NCBI GenBank assembly: GCA_945928585.1
Contig: CAMENQ010000070.1
Coordinates: 1-9,616, forward strand
Direction of reading: 5' to 3'
Source: an uncultured Roseburia sp.
Lineage (GTDB): Bacteria; Bacillota; Clostridia; Lachnospirales; Lachnospiraceae
DNA: 9,616 nucleotides
Shown piece after piece: positions 1-6,998 of the stretch. The translations under genes were made by a program, and so were the position numbers. The notes under the pieces are model-generated. The model ran no database searches. It was not told the origin of the DNA and saw nothing but the letters and a program-made list of their open reading frames with translations. Positions within the stretch are counted from its first letter, which is position 1; every line of letters begins with the position of its first letter.

Positions 1-94
1 GATTGTCACATATGTCAGAGCGGGAGTATCCGCAGTTGCCGATTTTTTCCCCGTTATCATAGCTGTATATATATGTAGTAACTCTCCTATACAC
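1..94 (-). CDS. Possible 5' part of a leftward gene of unknown function (runs off the window)
   Basis: On the minus strand a reading frame is open from a stop at 134-136 to the window edge. The only plausible start in it is GTG at 92-94, preceded at a workable distance by GAGGGG. The visible part is about 31 codons, with a polar, tyrosine-rich composition (it includes TTYIYSYDNGEKIGNCGYS), which reads more like protein than either competing frame. A minus-strand promoter and a stem-loop lie just upstream, which fits the start of a transcription unit. The family cannot be recognised from so little. The in-frame residues between the stop and the GTG also look protein-like, so this may instead be the remnant of a gene that has lost its start. 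Confidence 0.3.
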   Translation of the reverse strand, partial: MYRRVTTYIYSYDNGEKIGNCGYSRSDICDN

Positions 95-116
95 ACCTGT
101 CCCCTCTTTTTTGTCT

Positions 117-183
117 TTTTCACAGTATATTTTTTAAGGCACAAAAATATACCTGTTAAATATATTTTTGTGCCTTGTGAAAA
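117..183 (-). repeat. Perfect 16-bp inverted repeat (stem-loop) with an outer 7-bp extension
   Basis: Positions 136-151 (AAGGCACAAAAATATA) and 161-176 are exact reverse complements around a 9-nt loop. Outside them 117-123 (TTTTCAC) pairs with 177-183 (GTGAAAA), leaving a 12-nt bulge on one side. There is no T-run after the stem in either orientation (on the minus strand it is followed by AAAAAA), so it is not a standard intrinsic terminator. It starts within a few bases of the predicted transcription start of the minus-strand promoter at 187-214, so it would form the 5' end of that mRNA. Confidence 0.6.
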
Positions 184-186
184 TCT

Positions 187-214
187 TTTATATAAAATTT
201 GTTTAGGGTGTCAA
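187..214 (-). promoter_or_regulatory. Sigma-A-type promoter, leftward
   Basis: On the minus strand a perfect -35 box TTGACA (209-214) is followed after 16 bp by TATAAA (187-192). It points away from rsmA, toward the stem-loop at 117-183 and the possible gene leaving the window. Transcription would start near position 180. The match is by eye only. Confidence 0.45.
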
Positions 215-290
215 AAGGACTTGATAGGGAACAGATTAAACTTGCGGTGTAGTGGCTATATTATACTCTGCAAACAATTCAGAGGTACTT

Positions 291-1163
291 TTAGCGAAGA
301 CGAAATCCAAGCAAATTCGACAACCTTGCAAACTGCTCTAATGTCAGAGCTTCACCTCTTACAGTCGACGAAAGCTCCATCTGCTCCAATGCTTTTTCTA
401 CTGATTCCTTTGAAAAATTAAGGTCAGGCGAATTATTTATGCTGTTTGTCAGCGTTTTTCTTCGCTGGTTAAATGCTGCCCTTATAAGTGCAAACATCTG
501 CTTTTCATTATCCACTGCCACCGGTGGTGCCTGATGCCTTGTAAGTCTTATGACTGCCGATGACACATTAGGTCTTGGTATGAAGCATTCAGGCGGAACT
601 ACCGCTACTATCTCAGGCTTTGCATAATACTGCACTGCAAGTGACAATGCACCATAATCCTTAGTCCCCGGTCCTACCTGCATACGGTCTGCCACTTCCT
701 TTTGCACCATAATGGTAATGCTTTCTATAGGTACATGGCTTTCAAACAGTCCCATAATAATAGGCGTGGTTATATAGTAAGGCAGATTTGCAACTACCTT
801 TATGGGCTTTCCGTTATTTTCCTCTTCTACCAGTCTGTTTATGTCCAGTTTTAAAATGTCCTCATTTATTATTTTTACATTGTCATAAGCAGCCAAAGTA
901 TCCTCTGTAAGTATCGGAATAAGGTTTTTATCTATTTCTACGGCTATAACCTTCTTAGCCCCCTCGCACAGATATTGCGTCATGGTGCCTATGCCCGGAC
1001 CGATTTCAAGCACTGTATCCTCTTTTGTTATGCCTGCTTCTCTGATAATTTTTTCCAGCATACTGCTGTCTATAAGGAAGTTTTGTCCATATTTTTTTTG
1101 AAATGTAAAACCGTATCTGTTTAGTACGGCTATGGTGTTGGTTGGATTTCCAAGTGTTGCCAT
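291..1163 (-). CDS. rsmA: 16S rRNA (adenine(1518)-N6/adenine(1519)-N6)-dimethyltransferase RsmA (KsgA)
   Basis: This cytoplasmic enzyme uses S-adenosylmethionine to dimethylate two adjacent adenines in the 3'-terminal helix of 16S rRNA, a late step in 30S subunit maturation. Loss of the family enzyme gives kasugamycin resistance. At 290 aa the length is normal. Visible motifs are QNFL (27-30), the SAM-binding motif I EIGPGIG (53-59), the acidic residues of VEID (75-78), NEDIL (100-104), and the catalytic motif IV NLPYY (126-130). The C-terminal part, with FNQRRKT, is the usual small helical rRNA-contacting domain. The start is ATG preceded by AAAGGA at about 6 nt. It is the last gene of the metG-tatD-rsmA unit, 29 bp after tatD. 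No convincing terminator follows; only a weak 5-bp CTCTG/CAGAG hairpin is seen downstream. Confidence 0.97.
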   Translation of the reverse strand: MATLGNPTNTIAVLNRYGFTFQKKYGQNFLIDSSMLEKIIREAGITKEDTVLEIGPGIGTMTQYLCEGAKKVIAVEIDKNLIPILTEDTLAAYDNVKIINEDILKLDINRLVEEENNGKPIKVVANLPYYITTPIIMGLFESHVPIESITIMVQKEVADRMQVGPGTKDYGALSLAVQYYAKPEIVAVVPPECFIPRPNVSSAVIRLTRHQAPPVAVDNEKQMFALIRAAFNQRRKTLTNSINNSPDLNFSKESVEKALEQMELSSTVRGEALTLEQFARLSNLLGFRLR

Positions 1164-1192
1164 AATTGTCCTTTCTGATTACTAAATCCCAT

Positions 1193-1966
1193 TTACAGTA
1201 ATCCGTACACCCTTCTTGCATTGTCATAGGTTGTCTGTATTACTTCTTCAGCAGATATATTTTTTATCTCTGCTATTTTTTCTACCACATAAGGCAGATT
1301 TAGTGACGAATTTCTTTTTCCCCTGTTTGGTTCAGGAGAAAGATATGGGCAGTCTGTCTCAAGAAGTATTCTGTCCAAAGGCATATATTCCACTACTTCT
1401 TTCAGTTTTCTTGAATTTTTAAAGGTTATTACTCCGCCTATTCCTAAATAAAAGCCCATATTAAGGTATTCCCTTGCCATTTCCGCTCCATATGAAAAAC
1501 AATGTATGGTTCCACCCATTTCCTCTGCATGAAGTGACTTCATTATATCAAGTGTATCTGCTGCTGCATCTCTTGAATGTATAATAACAGGCTTTTTTAT
1601 TTCCCTTGCCAGTTCAAGCTGTCTTTCAAAATGTTTTTTCTGTACCTCTCTGTCAGGCTCATCCCAATAATAATCCAGACCTATCTCTCCTACTGCCACT
1701 ATCTTATCCTTTAACACAAGCTCTTTAAGTTCTTCATAAGCTTCTCCGTTTTCCAGTTCCGATACTTCATTCGGATGTATGCCGACGCTTCCATATACAA
1801 AATCATATTTTTCCGTAAGGGCTATAGTATCCCTTACCCCTTTCATTGATGCCCCTGAATTTATAACAATGCCTATGTTATGAGAAGACAGAGATGTAAG
1901 CAGTTCATCTCTGTCTTCGTCAAATTTTTCATCATCATAATGGGCGTGTGTATCTATAATATACAT
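1193..1966 (-). CDS. tatD: TatD-family metal-dependent hydrolase (DNase)
   Basis: This is a TIM-barrel amidohydrolase of the TatD family, known as metal-dependent 3'-5' exonucleases acting on DNA or RNA. The cellular role in Firmicutes (often called YabD) is not settled. The family motifs are all present: DTHAHYD with metal ligands H7 and H9, GEIGLDYYW with E94, HSRDA (H130), HCFSY (H155) and LETDCPYLSP (D205). At 257 aa the length is typical. The ATG at 1964-1966 is chosen over an in-frame ATG four codons upstream because GGAG lies at good spacing before it, while the earlier ATG has no ribosome binding site and family members begin close to this residue. It lies 51 bp after metG and 29 bp before rsmA, all on the minus strand, so it is almost certainly cotranscribed. 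Confidence 0.95.
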   Translation of the reverse strand: MYIIDTHAHYDDEKFDEDRDELLTSLSSHNIGIVINSGASMKGVRDTIALTEKYDFVYGSVGIHPNEVSELENGEAYEELKELVLKDKIVAVGEIGLDYYWDEPDREVQKKHFERQLELAREIKKPVIIHSRDAAADTLDIMKSLHAEEMGGTIHCFSYGAEMAREYLNMGFYLGIGGVITFKNSRKLKEVVEYMPLDRILLETDCPYLSPEPNRGKRNSSLNLPYVVEKIAEIKNISAEEVIQTTYDNARRVYGLL

Positions 1967-2017
1967 ACAGCTCTCCATTTCAGTATATTTTCAGGCTGTT
2001 TTTCAGTTAATTTTTCA

Positions 2018-3964
2018 CTAGCCGATTTCACTGCCTGCTATAATATCCTTATCCACAGTCAGCACAGACAGATTATTTTCATCATCCATAGCTGCCAATA
2101 TCATACCCTCTGACAACATACCGCAAAGCTTTGCCGGCTTAAGGTTTGTAACTACAGCCACTTTCTTTCCTACCATTTCCTCCGGCTTATAGTAATTAGA
2201 AATACCTGACACTATCTGTCTTACCTCGTCGCCTACTCTTATCTGTGAAACAAGAAGCTTTTTAGACTTTGGAACAGGCTCACATTTAAGAACCTCACCT
2301 ACTCTTATCTGCACCTTGTCAAAATCGTCTATGGAAATCTCAGGCTTTTTCTCTACCTGTGGATACTTAACCTGTGGCTCATCCTTCTTTTTAAGCTCCT
2401 CAACCTTTTCCATAACTTCATTTAAATCAAGTCTGGCAAAAAGTATCTCCGGTTTATCTGTAACCTTTGTTCCGCTTACATATTTTCCAAATACGCTTGT
2501 TTCCTCAAGTTCTCTCTTTGAAGCGTTCAACTGAGCAAGTATCTTTTCGGAGGTTTCCGGCATAAACGGCTCAAGAAGTGATGCTCCTATGGCTATACTT
2601 TCCACAAGATTATATAATACCGTGGCAAGTCTGTCCTTTTTAGCCTCATCCTTTGCCAATACCCAAGGCATAGTTTCGTCGATATATTTATTACATCTCT
2701 TAAACATAGTAAATATTTCTGATATGGCATCTGCAACACGCAGTTTGTCCATGTCAGCTTCCACCTTTGCCCTTGTACCTGTGACAACCGCCTTAAGGTC
2801 AGCATCAAACGGTTCGCCCCCGTCGTCATTTTTATTTTCTACTACGCCGTCAAAGTACTTGTTTGACATGGAAACCGTTCTGTTTACAAGATTTCCAAGT
2901 GTGTTTGCAAGCTCTGAATTAAGTCTTTCCACTATAAGCTCCCATGTAATAATACCATCATTGTCAAATGGCATCTCGTGAAGCACAAAGTAACGGACTG
3001 CATCTACGCCAAAGAAATCCACAAGGTCATCTGCATATATTACGTTTCCTTTTGACTTACTCATCTTGCCGTCGCCCTGAAGTAACCATGGATGTCCGAA
3101 TACCTGCTTTGGCAATGGAATATCAAGCGCCATAAGCATAATTGGCCAGTATATGGTATGAAATCTTAAAATGTCCTTGCCGATAAGATGTAAATCTGCA
3201 GGCCAGTATTTATTATACAGCTCTCCGTTGTTTCCGTCAGCATCATATCCAAGACCCGTAATATAGTTTGAAAGTGCATCTATCCATACATATACTACGT
3301 GTTTGTCATCAAAATCTACAGGTATGCCCCATTTAAATGATGTTCTTGAAACACATAAATCCTGAAGTCCTACCTTTAAGAAGTTGTTCATCATCTCATT
3401 TTTTCTTGATTCAGGCTGGATAAAATCCGGATGCTCCTCGATGTGTTTAATAAGCCTGTCAGCATATTTGCTCATTTTAAAGAAGTATGCCTCCTCCTTT
3501 GCAGGCTGGCACTCCCTGCCGCAGTCAGGACACTTTCCGTCTACAAGCTGTGACGGTGTAAAGAATGACTCACAAGGTGTACAATACATACCCTCATAAT
3601 GTCCTTTATATATGTCTCCCTTATCATAGAGCTTTTTAAATATTTTCTGTACCTGTTTTTCATGGTCCTCATCTGTAGTACGAATAAATTTATCGTAAGA
3701 GGTGTTCATCAAATCCCAAATTCGCTTTATTTCCGTAGACACATTGTCTACAAACTCCTTTGGTGTAATGCCAGCCTCTGCTGCCTTTAACTCTATCTTC
3801 TGTCCATGCTCATCTGTACCGGTCTGGAATCTCACGTCAAAGCCCTGCATTCGCTTAAACCTTGCAATACTGTCTGCAAGAACGATTTCATATGTATTTC
3901 CGATATGTGGCTTACCTGATGTGTAAGCTATAGCTGTTGTAATGTAATATGGCTTTTTTGACAT
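2018..3964 (-). CDS. metG: Methionyl-tRNA synthetase (zinc-type, with C-terminal tRNA-binding OB domain)
   Basis: This cytoplasmic class I synthetase charges tRNA-Met, including the initiator, with methionine using ATP. Of its 648 residues, the Rossmann fold carries the HIGH-type signature PHIGN (19-23). A zinc knob has Cys128/Cys131 and Cys145/Cys148, the KMSKS loop is at 300-304, and the anticodon-binding helical domain occupies roughly 340-520. A charged linker (about 515-545) leads to an EMAP-II/Arc1p-like OB-fold (about 545-648, including SGISNYYKPEEMVGKKVAVV) that dimerises and binds tRNA. The start MSKKPYY is preferred: it has a purine-rich site (AGGAAGAGG) and matches family N termini. 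The in-frame ATG 19 codons upstream lies inside the predicted promoter spacer, so it could not be translated from that transcript. No T-box leader is seen; the leader is only about 30 nt. Confidence 0.97.
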   Translation of the reverse strand: MSKKPYYITTAIAYTSGKPHIGNTYEIVLADSIARFKRMQGFDVRFQTGTDEHGQKIELKAAEAGITPKEFVDNVSTEIKRIWDLMNTSYDKFIRTTDEDHEKQVQKIFKKLYDKGDIYKGHYEGMYCTPCESFFTPSQLVDGKCPDCGRECQPAKEEAYFFKMSKYADRLIKHIEEHPDFIQPESRKNEMMNNFLKVGLQDLCVSRTSFKWGIPVDFDDKHVVYVWIDALSNYITGLGYDADGNNGELYNKYWPADLHLIGKDILRFHTIYWPIMLMALDIPLPKQVFGHPWLLQGDGKMSKSKGNVIYADDLVDFFGVDAVRYFVLHEMPFDNDGIITWELIVERLNSELANTLGNLVNRTVSMSNKYFDGVVENKNDDGGEPFDADLKAVVTGTRAKVEADMDKLRVADAISEIFTMFKRCNKYIDETMPWVLAKDEAKKDRLATVLYNLVESIAIGASLLEPFMPETSEKILAQLNASKRELEETSVFGKYVSGTKVTDKPEILFARLDLNEVMEKVEELKKKDEPQVKYPQVEKKPEISIDDFDKVQIRVGEVLKCEPVPKSKKLLVSQIRVGDEVRQIVSGISNYYKPEEMVGKKVAVVTNLKPAKLCGMLSEGMILAAMDDENNLSVLTVDKDIIAGSEIG

Positions 3965-3999
3965 TTTCCTCTTCCTCTCTTTAAAAAGTTTTCCTTTTA

Positions 4000-4028
4000 A
4001 ATATACATTACTTATTTTCATAATTCAA
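4000..4028 (-). promoter_or_regulatory. Promoter of the metG-tatD-rsmA operon
   Basis: On the minus strand TTGAAT (4023-4028) is followed after 17 bp by TATATT (4000-4005), a good sigma-A pair with optimal spacing. Transcription would begin near 3993, giving a leader of about 30 nt that holds only the ribosome binding site. This supports independent transcription of the operon from the upstream secreted-protein gene and rules out the longer metG start. Confidence 0.6.
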
Positions 4029-4083
4029 GACTATATTTTAAATTTAGTAGGAATGGGCAGGAGTTTAGCCTTACACCTAACAT
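4018..4083 (-). CDS. Possible 21-codon small ORF between the secreted-protein gene and metG
   Basis: Directly at the stop codon of the 862-aa protein gene lies the strongest Shine-Dalgarno sequence in the window (AGGAGGAGG), 9 nt before an ATG at 4081-4083. The ORF codes for 21 residues, rich in leucine with one cysteine, and ends in a TGA that overlaps the ATG at 4019-4021. The same GGAGGAGG also sits in an imperfect hairpin, and the ORF runs into the metG promoter. It could be a coupled small protein, a relic of a displaced gene, or chance. No family is recognised. Confidence 0.15.
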   Translation of the reverse strand: MLGVRLNSCPFLLNLKYSLEL

Positions 4084-4102
4084 CCAAATCTGCCTCCTCC
4101 TA
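4048..4102 (-). terminator. Weak terminator-like hairpin after the secreted-protein gene
   Basis: TAGGA (4048-4052) pairs with TCCTA (4098-4102), and GGCAG (4056-4060) pairs with CTGCC (4090-4094), separated by a symmetric 3x3 internal loop. The outer arm includes the TAG stop codon of the upstream gene. The downstream minus-strand sequence (CTAAATTTAAAA) has only a poor U-tract, so termination would be partial at best. Confidence 0.3.
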
Positions 4103-6688
4103 ATGAGTCCCAACCACATCATAATCCTCATATATTCCTCCCACAACCTCAATAACTATACCATCTCCGTCCTCCAACAGATACCTGTCCCCCTTTTTGT
4201 CCATAAATTCATACTTATACCCCTCAGTTTTCCACATATTACAGTACCCCTTTGGTGAGTTTTCCACATTTATATATGAGTACTCCCAAGTTTTTCCACT
4301 ATATCCATTTATGTCGAAATTTATCAGAATATTTCCACCTCTAAGCGCATACTGATTTACTACTTCTTCACTGTCCGGACTTATTCCTTTAGGCATGACC
4401 ACAACATATTCTCCAAATTCCATCGTTGTCTCCCATTGATATATGCCGTCAGCCACAGAAGTTTTTTTATCTTCTCCAAATATAACCGTTTCTGCCATTT
4501 TCTTATAAGACTGTCCGCCCAATATATCGTGCTTGCCGCTTACATATACGTCTGCTTCTATTCTTTCTCCATTTTTTATATAATAATACGAAATATTCCC
4601 TTTTATGTTATCTTCTGCCTGTGCACCAAATCCGCAGCTTATCACTTTAAGTCTGCATTCCGTAAATTTTTTTTCGGTGGATAACGGCATATTTCCTGCA
4701 TTATCCGGAGCCTTTCCGTTAAAACCTATTTTATCACCTACATAAACCATACCATCATCACTTTCTACTGAAAATCCTCTTATTGTGCCTATCACCTGCA
4801 CTTCTACAGTGTTTACTGCTCCGTATTCTGTAAGCGACATATTTGCGTTATTCCCTATAATTCCATTTTCCATGGCTGATGATATATCCGTGATGCTGCT
4901 GTTTTTTGCGAGTACGGCATATTCTATTTTATAATCTCCAAGAGATACGCTTTCCGGTATATAACACACCGCCCCTGTATTTTTAACCTGTATCCATGTA
5001 TTTTTACTATATTTTTTATTGTTTATTATTACCTCAAATGGGAATCTCACGTACCCATTATCCACATATGCACTATAGTCTTTTTCTCCATATCCCATTA
5101 TTTCTCTGTGAGCACCTGTTGTTTTACACATAACGGAAAAATCAGTTCCTGCCACAATCTGATTTGGTTTTGGCTCTGCTGCCATGTTGTATTTCTTTGG
5201 AGCAGTTATACCTGCACTGCATACCACAGGTGTATGTACTGTCAGTGCTCCCGCGCTTACACTTATCTCCTTTTCTTCATCCCCCAGCACATATTTGTAT
5301 ACTGCTTTAGTGTCATCATATTTTCCGTTTGAAGCTTTTTCATCTATAACAATGCCTTCTTCATATATGGTTTTCTTTTCATCGGACATATCAAAGCTGT
5401 AAGTTCCTTTATCTGTCCACTCACTGCTTAAAATCACTTTTTCTCCGAAACTAAGACTGTCATTTCTTACTTTTATGGAAGCACCTCCGTTTTTTGCCAG
5501 TTCTTCCTGATTTTCATCAGGTATATCAGGCTTTCTGTTATTTGCTGAATATATAACCTTCTCCCCGGCATAAACATTTCCCTCAGTTACCTGAATATGG
5601 TTTTTCACATCTCCATAGCTTTCCGAAGATGTATTAACCTCTGGAACAGATATGTCATAAGCCACTTCTCCTATACATTTTCCCGTAAGCGATACCTTAC
5701 TAAGCTCATAAACAATAAATTTATCCGCAGTATAATACTCATAACTTTCCTGAACATAATAATATCTGTTTACCTTAACTTTTTCCGACCTGCTGACACC
5801 TTCCAAATCTGTCCATTTTAAAACATAATCCGTAGTTACCTTCACCGGTATGCTTACCATACCTGTATTTTTTACCAGTTTTCCCTCTATAAGATAGCTG
5901 TCTGCCATACCGCATGCATAAATATCCTCTCCCGAAGGAATACCTAATGACATGTCATACTCCTCATCATCCTTCTTATGACTTCCCATTTCCATACTTA
6001 CAAGTGTGCTGTTTCCCAGTACTACTTCCGTTGTCTTCATCTTATCAGGAGGTATTTGCATTTCCGGCTTATTTATAAAAACAGGAACTGCCACCGGTAT
6101 ATCAAAATAATCCCTAAGACACTCCGGAGCTGCCCATCCTCTTGCGGTAGAAATACCATTAAAATCAAAATATACTTCTCCGTAACCTATGCCCGCACTG
6201 TCCACGCCTCCCTTAATTACACCATATTCCGTAACAGTCATAACAGAGTCAAGATATACAGTTCCTCCATATTTGCACAGGTAATCTTTCCATTCAGGCG
6301 ATACGTTATTTATGTATTCAAGGAGTTTTTCACCTTCCATAACAAAATAGTTGAACTTATATGACGGATTATCCTTATCAACAATTTCATAAAAGTAATT
6401 AGGTGTCGGAATGACTACACTTATCTGTCCGTCAGCTCCTATAGGCTCCTGATATTTTTTTATAGTCCAGCCTACTGTCTTATACCTGATGCCGCTTGTA
6501 GCTGTCTTGTCGTGCGTGGAAAACACAAAATTGCCTTCTTCATTAAAATAAATGGCACTTTCCGCTGATATCCTTACTGTAGTTTCTTTTCCGTAAGCTG
6601 CATATACATTTTTTGTTTGGGACATAATAAAAAGGCTTACATTTAAGAAAATTGTAAGAAACATAAGATTTTTAAATACTTTTTTCAT
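4100..6688 (-). CDS. Large secreted protein of unknown function (862 aa)
   Basis: Residues 1-30 form a clear Sec signal peptide: MKK, a hydrophobic stretch, and a likely cleavage after VYA (30). The mature part is about 830 residues, rich in Tyr, Gly, Val, Ser and Asn, and reads as mainly beta structure. No transmembrane anchor, LPXTG motif, choline-binding repeat or catalytic signature is visible, so it is probably released or loosely cell-associated. The N-terminal region (about 45-110, with IRYKTVGWTI) and the C-terminal part (about 790-850, with GYCNMWKTEGYKYEF) resemble, from memory only, proteins annotated DUF5704 in clostridia and paenibacilli; treat this as tentative. The start is supported by AGAGG shortly before the ATG and by a promoter about 50 bp upstream. 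It is divergent from the DUF885 lipoprotein gene, and both products are exported. Confidence 0.85.
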   Translation of the reverse strand: MKKVFKNLMFLTIFLNVSLFIMSQTKNVYAAYGKETTVRISAESAIYFNEEGNFVFSTHDKTATSGIRYKTVGWTIKKYQEPIGADGQISVVIPTPNYFYEIVDKDNPSYKFNYFVMEGEKLLEYINNVSPEWKDYLCKYGGTVYLDSVMTVTEYGVIKGGVDSAGIGYGEVYFDFNGISTARGWAAPECLRDYFDIPVAVPVFINKPEMQIPPDKMKTTEVVLGNSTLVSMEMGSHKKDDEEYDMSLGIPSGEDIYACGMADSYLIEGKLVKNTGMVSIPVKVTTDYVLKWTDLEGVSRSEKVKVNRYYYVQESYEYYTADKFIVYELSKVSLTGKCIGEVAYDISVPEVNTSSESYGDVKNHIQVTEGNVYAGEKVIYSANNRKPDIPDENQEELAKNGGASIKVRNDSLSFGEKVILSSEWTDKGTYSFDMSDEKKTIYEEGIVIDEKASNGKYDDTKAVYKYVLGDEEKEISVSAGALTVHTPVVCSAGITAPKKYNMAAEPKPNQIVAGTDFSVMCKTTGAHREIMGYGEKDYSAYVDNGYVRFPFEVIINNKKYSKNTWIQVKNTGAVCYIPESVSLGDYKIEYAVLAKNSSITDISSAMENGIIGNNANMSLTEYGAVNTVEVQVIGTIRGFSVESDDGMVYVGDKIGFNGKAPDNAGNMPLSTEKKFTECRLKVISCGFGAQAEDNIKGNISYYYIKNGERIEADVYVSGKHDILGGQSYKKMAETVIFGEDKKTSVADGIYQWETTMEFGEYVVVMPKGISPDSEEVVNQYALRGGNILINFDINGYSGKTWEYSYINVENSPKGYCNMWKTEGYKYEFMDKKGDRYLLEDGDGIVIEVVGGIYEDYDVVGTH

Positions 6689-6715
6689 CTGACCTCTTTC
6701 CTCTCCGCAGGTCAG
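6689..6715 (-). promoter_or_regulatory. Hairpin holding the ribosome binding site of the secreted-protein gene
   Basis: On the minus strand CTGACC and GGTCAG (plus positions 6710-6715 and 6689-6694) form a 6-bp stem that ends at the base before the ATG. The purine-rich GGAGAGGAAAGA lies in the loop. It could modulate initiation; it may also be incidental. Confidence 0.35.
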
Positions 6716-6736
6716 CAGATTTTACTGTCGAAAAAT

Positions 6737-6766
6737 ATTTTACCAGTATAATAATTTTTCTGTCAA
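6737..6766 (-). promoter_or_regulatory. Promoter of the 862-aa secreted-protein gene
   Basis: On the minus strand a perfect TTGACA (6761-6766) is followed after 18 bp by TAAAAT (6737-6742). Transcription would start near 6730, giving a leader of about 40 nt that contains the hairpin at 6689-6715. Confidence 0.6.
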
Positions 6767-6793
6767 TAATAAAATTATTAAATTTTTTATTGA
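6763..6793. repeat. AT-rich inverted repeat between the divergent genes
   Basis: TCAATAA (6763-6769) and TTATTGA (6787-6793) are exact reverse complements with a 17-bp AT-only centre. The left arm overlaps the -35 box of the leftward promoter. The size and position would suit an operator, but AT-rich DNA yields such repeats by chance. Confidence 0.3.
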
Positions 6794-6823
6794 GAATTTT
6801 TTGTACTAATCATTTTGAATATA

Positions 6824-6832
6824 TGTTATAAT
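6824..6832 (+). promoter_or_regulatory. Extended -10 promoter of the DUF885 lipoprotein gene
   Basis: TGTTATAAT is a perfect extended -10 element (TGn followed by TATAAT). No good -35 box is found at 17 bp (TTGTAC at 6801-6806 would give a 20-bp spacer), which is usual for extended -10 promoters. Transcription would start near 6839, giving a leader of about 160 nt that contains the two-hairpin element. Confidence 0.5.
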
Positions 6833-6878
6833 AATTTTATCTTTAAGTGCAAAATCAAATGTTGAAATATGTACCGCA

Positions 6879-6998
6879 GAAAGGAGATAGTGCGAAAAAT
6901 GAACTCGATAGCTCATTTTTCGCACGGCTATTTGTGCCGGAGCGTCACAAAGCAGCTATGATAACACCCCGTTGCGCCAAACGCTCCGGAAAGGAGAT
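6879..6998 (+). repeat. 100-bp two-hairpin element enclosed by a perfect 10-bp direct repeat
   Basis: GAAAGGAGAT occurs at 6879-6888 and again at 6989-6998. The second copy is the ribosome binding site of the lipoprotein gene. The 100 bp between (6889-6988) are about 51% GC, against about 16% in the 90 bp at 6781-6870. They fold into two stems: 6890-6902 with 6913-6925 (13 bp perfect, loop 10), and CCGGAGCGT 6937-6945 with 6981-6989 (9 bp perfect). Inside the second stem is a further GCAGC/GTTGC pairing. The layout fits a short insertion element (MITE-like) with a 10-bp target duplication, or a structured 5' leader. Which of the two is open. Confidence 0.55.
6899..6961 (+). CDS. Possible 20-codon upstream ORF inside the leader element
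   Basis: After the first GAAAGGAGAT copy, an ATG at 6899-6901 opens a 20-codon frame that ends in two consecutive stops (TGA TAA, 6959-6964). The peptide would be MNSIAHFSHGYLCRSVTKQL. Spacing from GGAG to the ATG is 12 nt, a little long; an in-frame GTG at 6890 is too close. The start lies within the first hairpin stem. It may be a leader peptide or merely the open frame of a repeat. Confidence 0.2.
   Translation: MNSIAHFSHGYLCRSVTKQL

Noticed and set aside
170..421. 83-aa plus-strand ORF
   Set aside because: It runs antisense into the 3' end of rsmA, has no ribosome binding site, and its first codons lie in the stem-loop.
1967..1978. Upstream ATG of tatD adding MESC
   Set aside because: No ribosome binding site precedes it; GGAG before the second ATG sits within those codons.
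2589..2981. 130-aa plus-strand ORF antisense to metG
   Set aside because: The Ser/Leu/Phe-rich composition is typical of an antisense shadow of an AT-rich gene; metG is certain on the other strand.
3965..4021. Longer metG start (19 extra residues)
   Set aside because: The upstream ATG lies within the predicted promoter spacer, lacks a binding site, and extends past normal family N termini.
3965..4099. T-box riboswitch before the methionyl-tRNA synthetase gene
   Set aside because: The leader is only about 30 nt and the whole gap 135 bp, with no T-box sequence or antiterminator seen.
5978..6364. 128-aa plus-strand ORF antisense to the secreted-protein gene
   Set aside because: It is His/Arg/Tyr-rich in the manner of a reverse-strand shadow, with no ribosome binding site or promoter.
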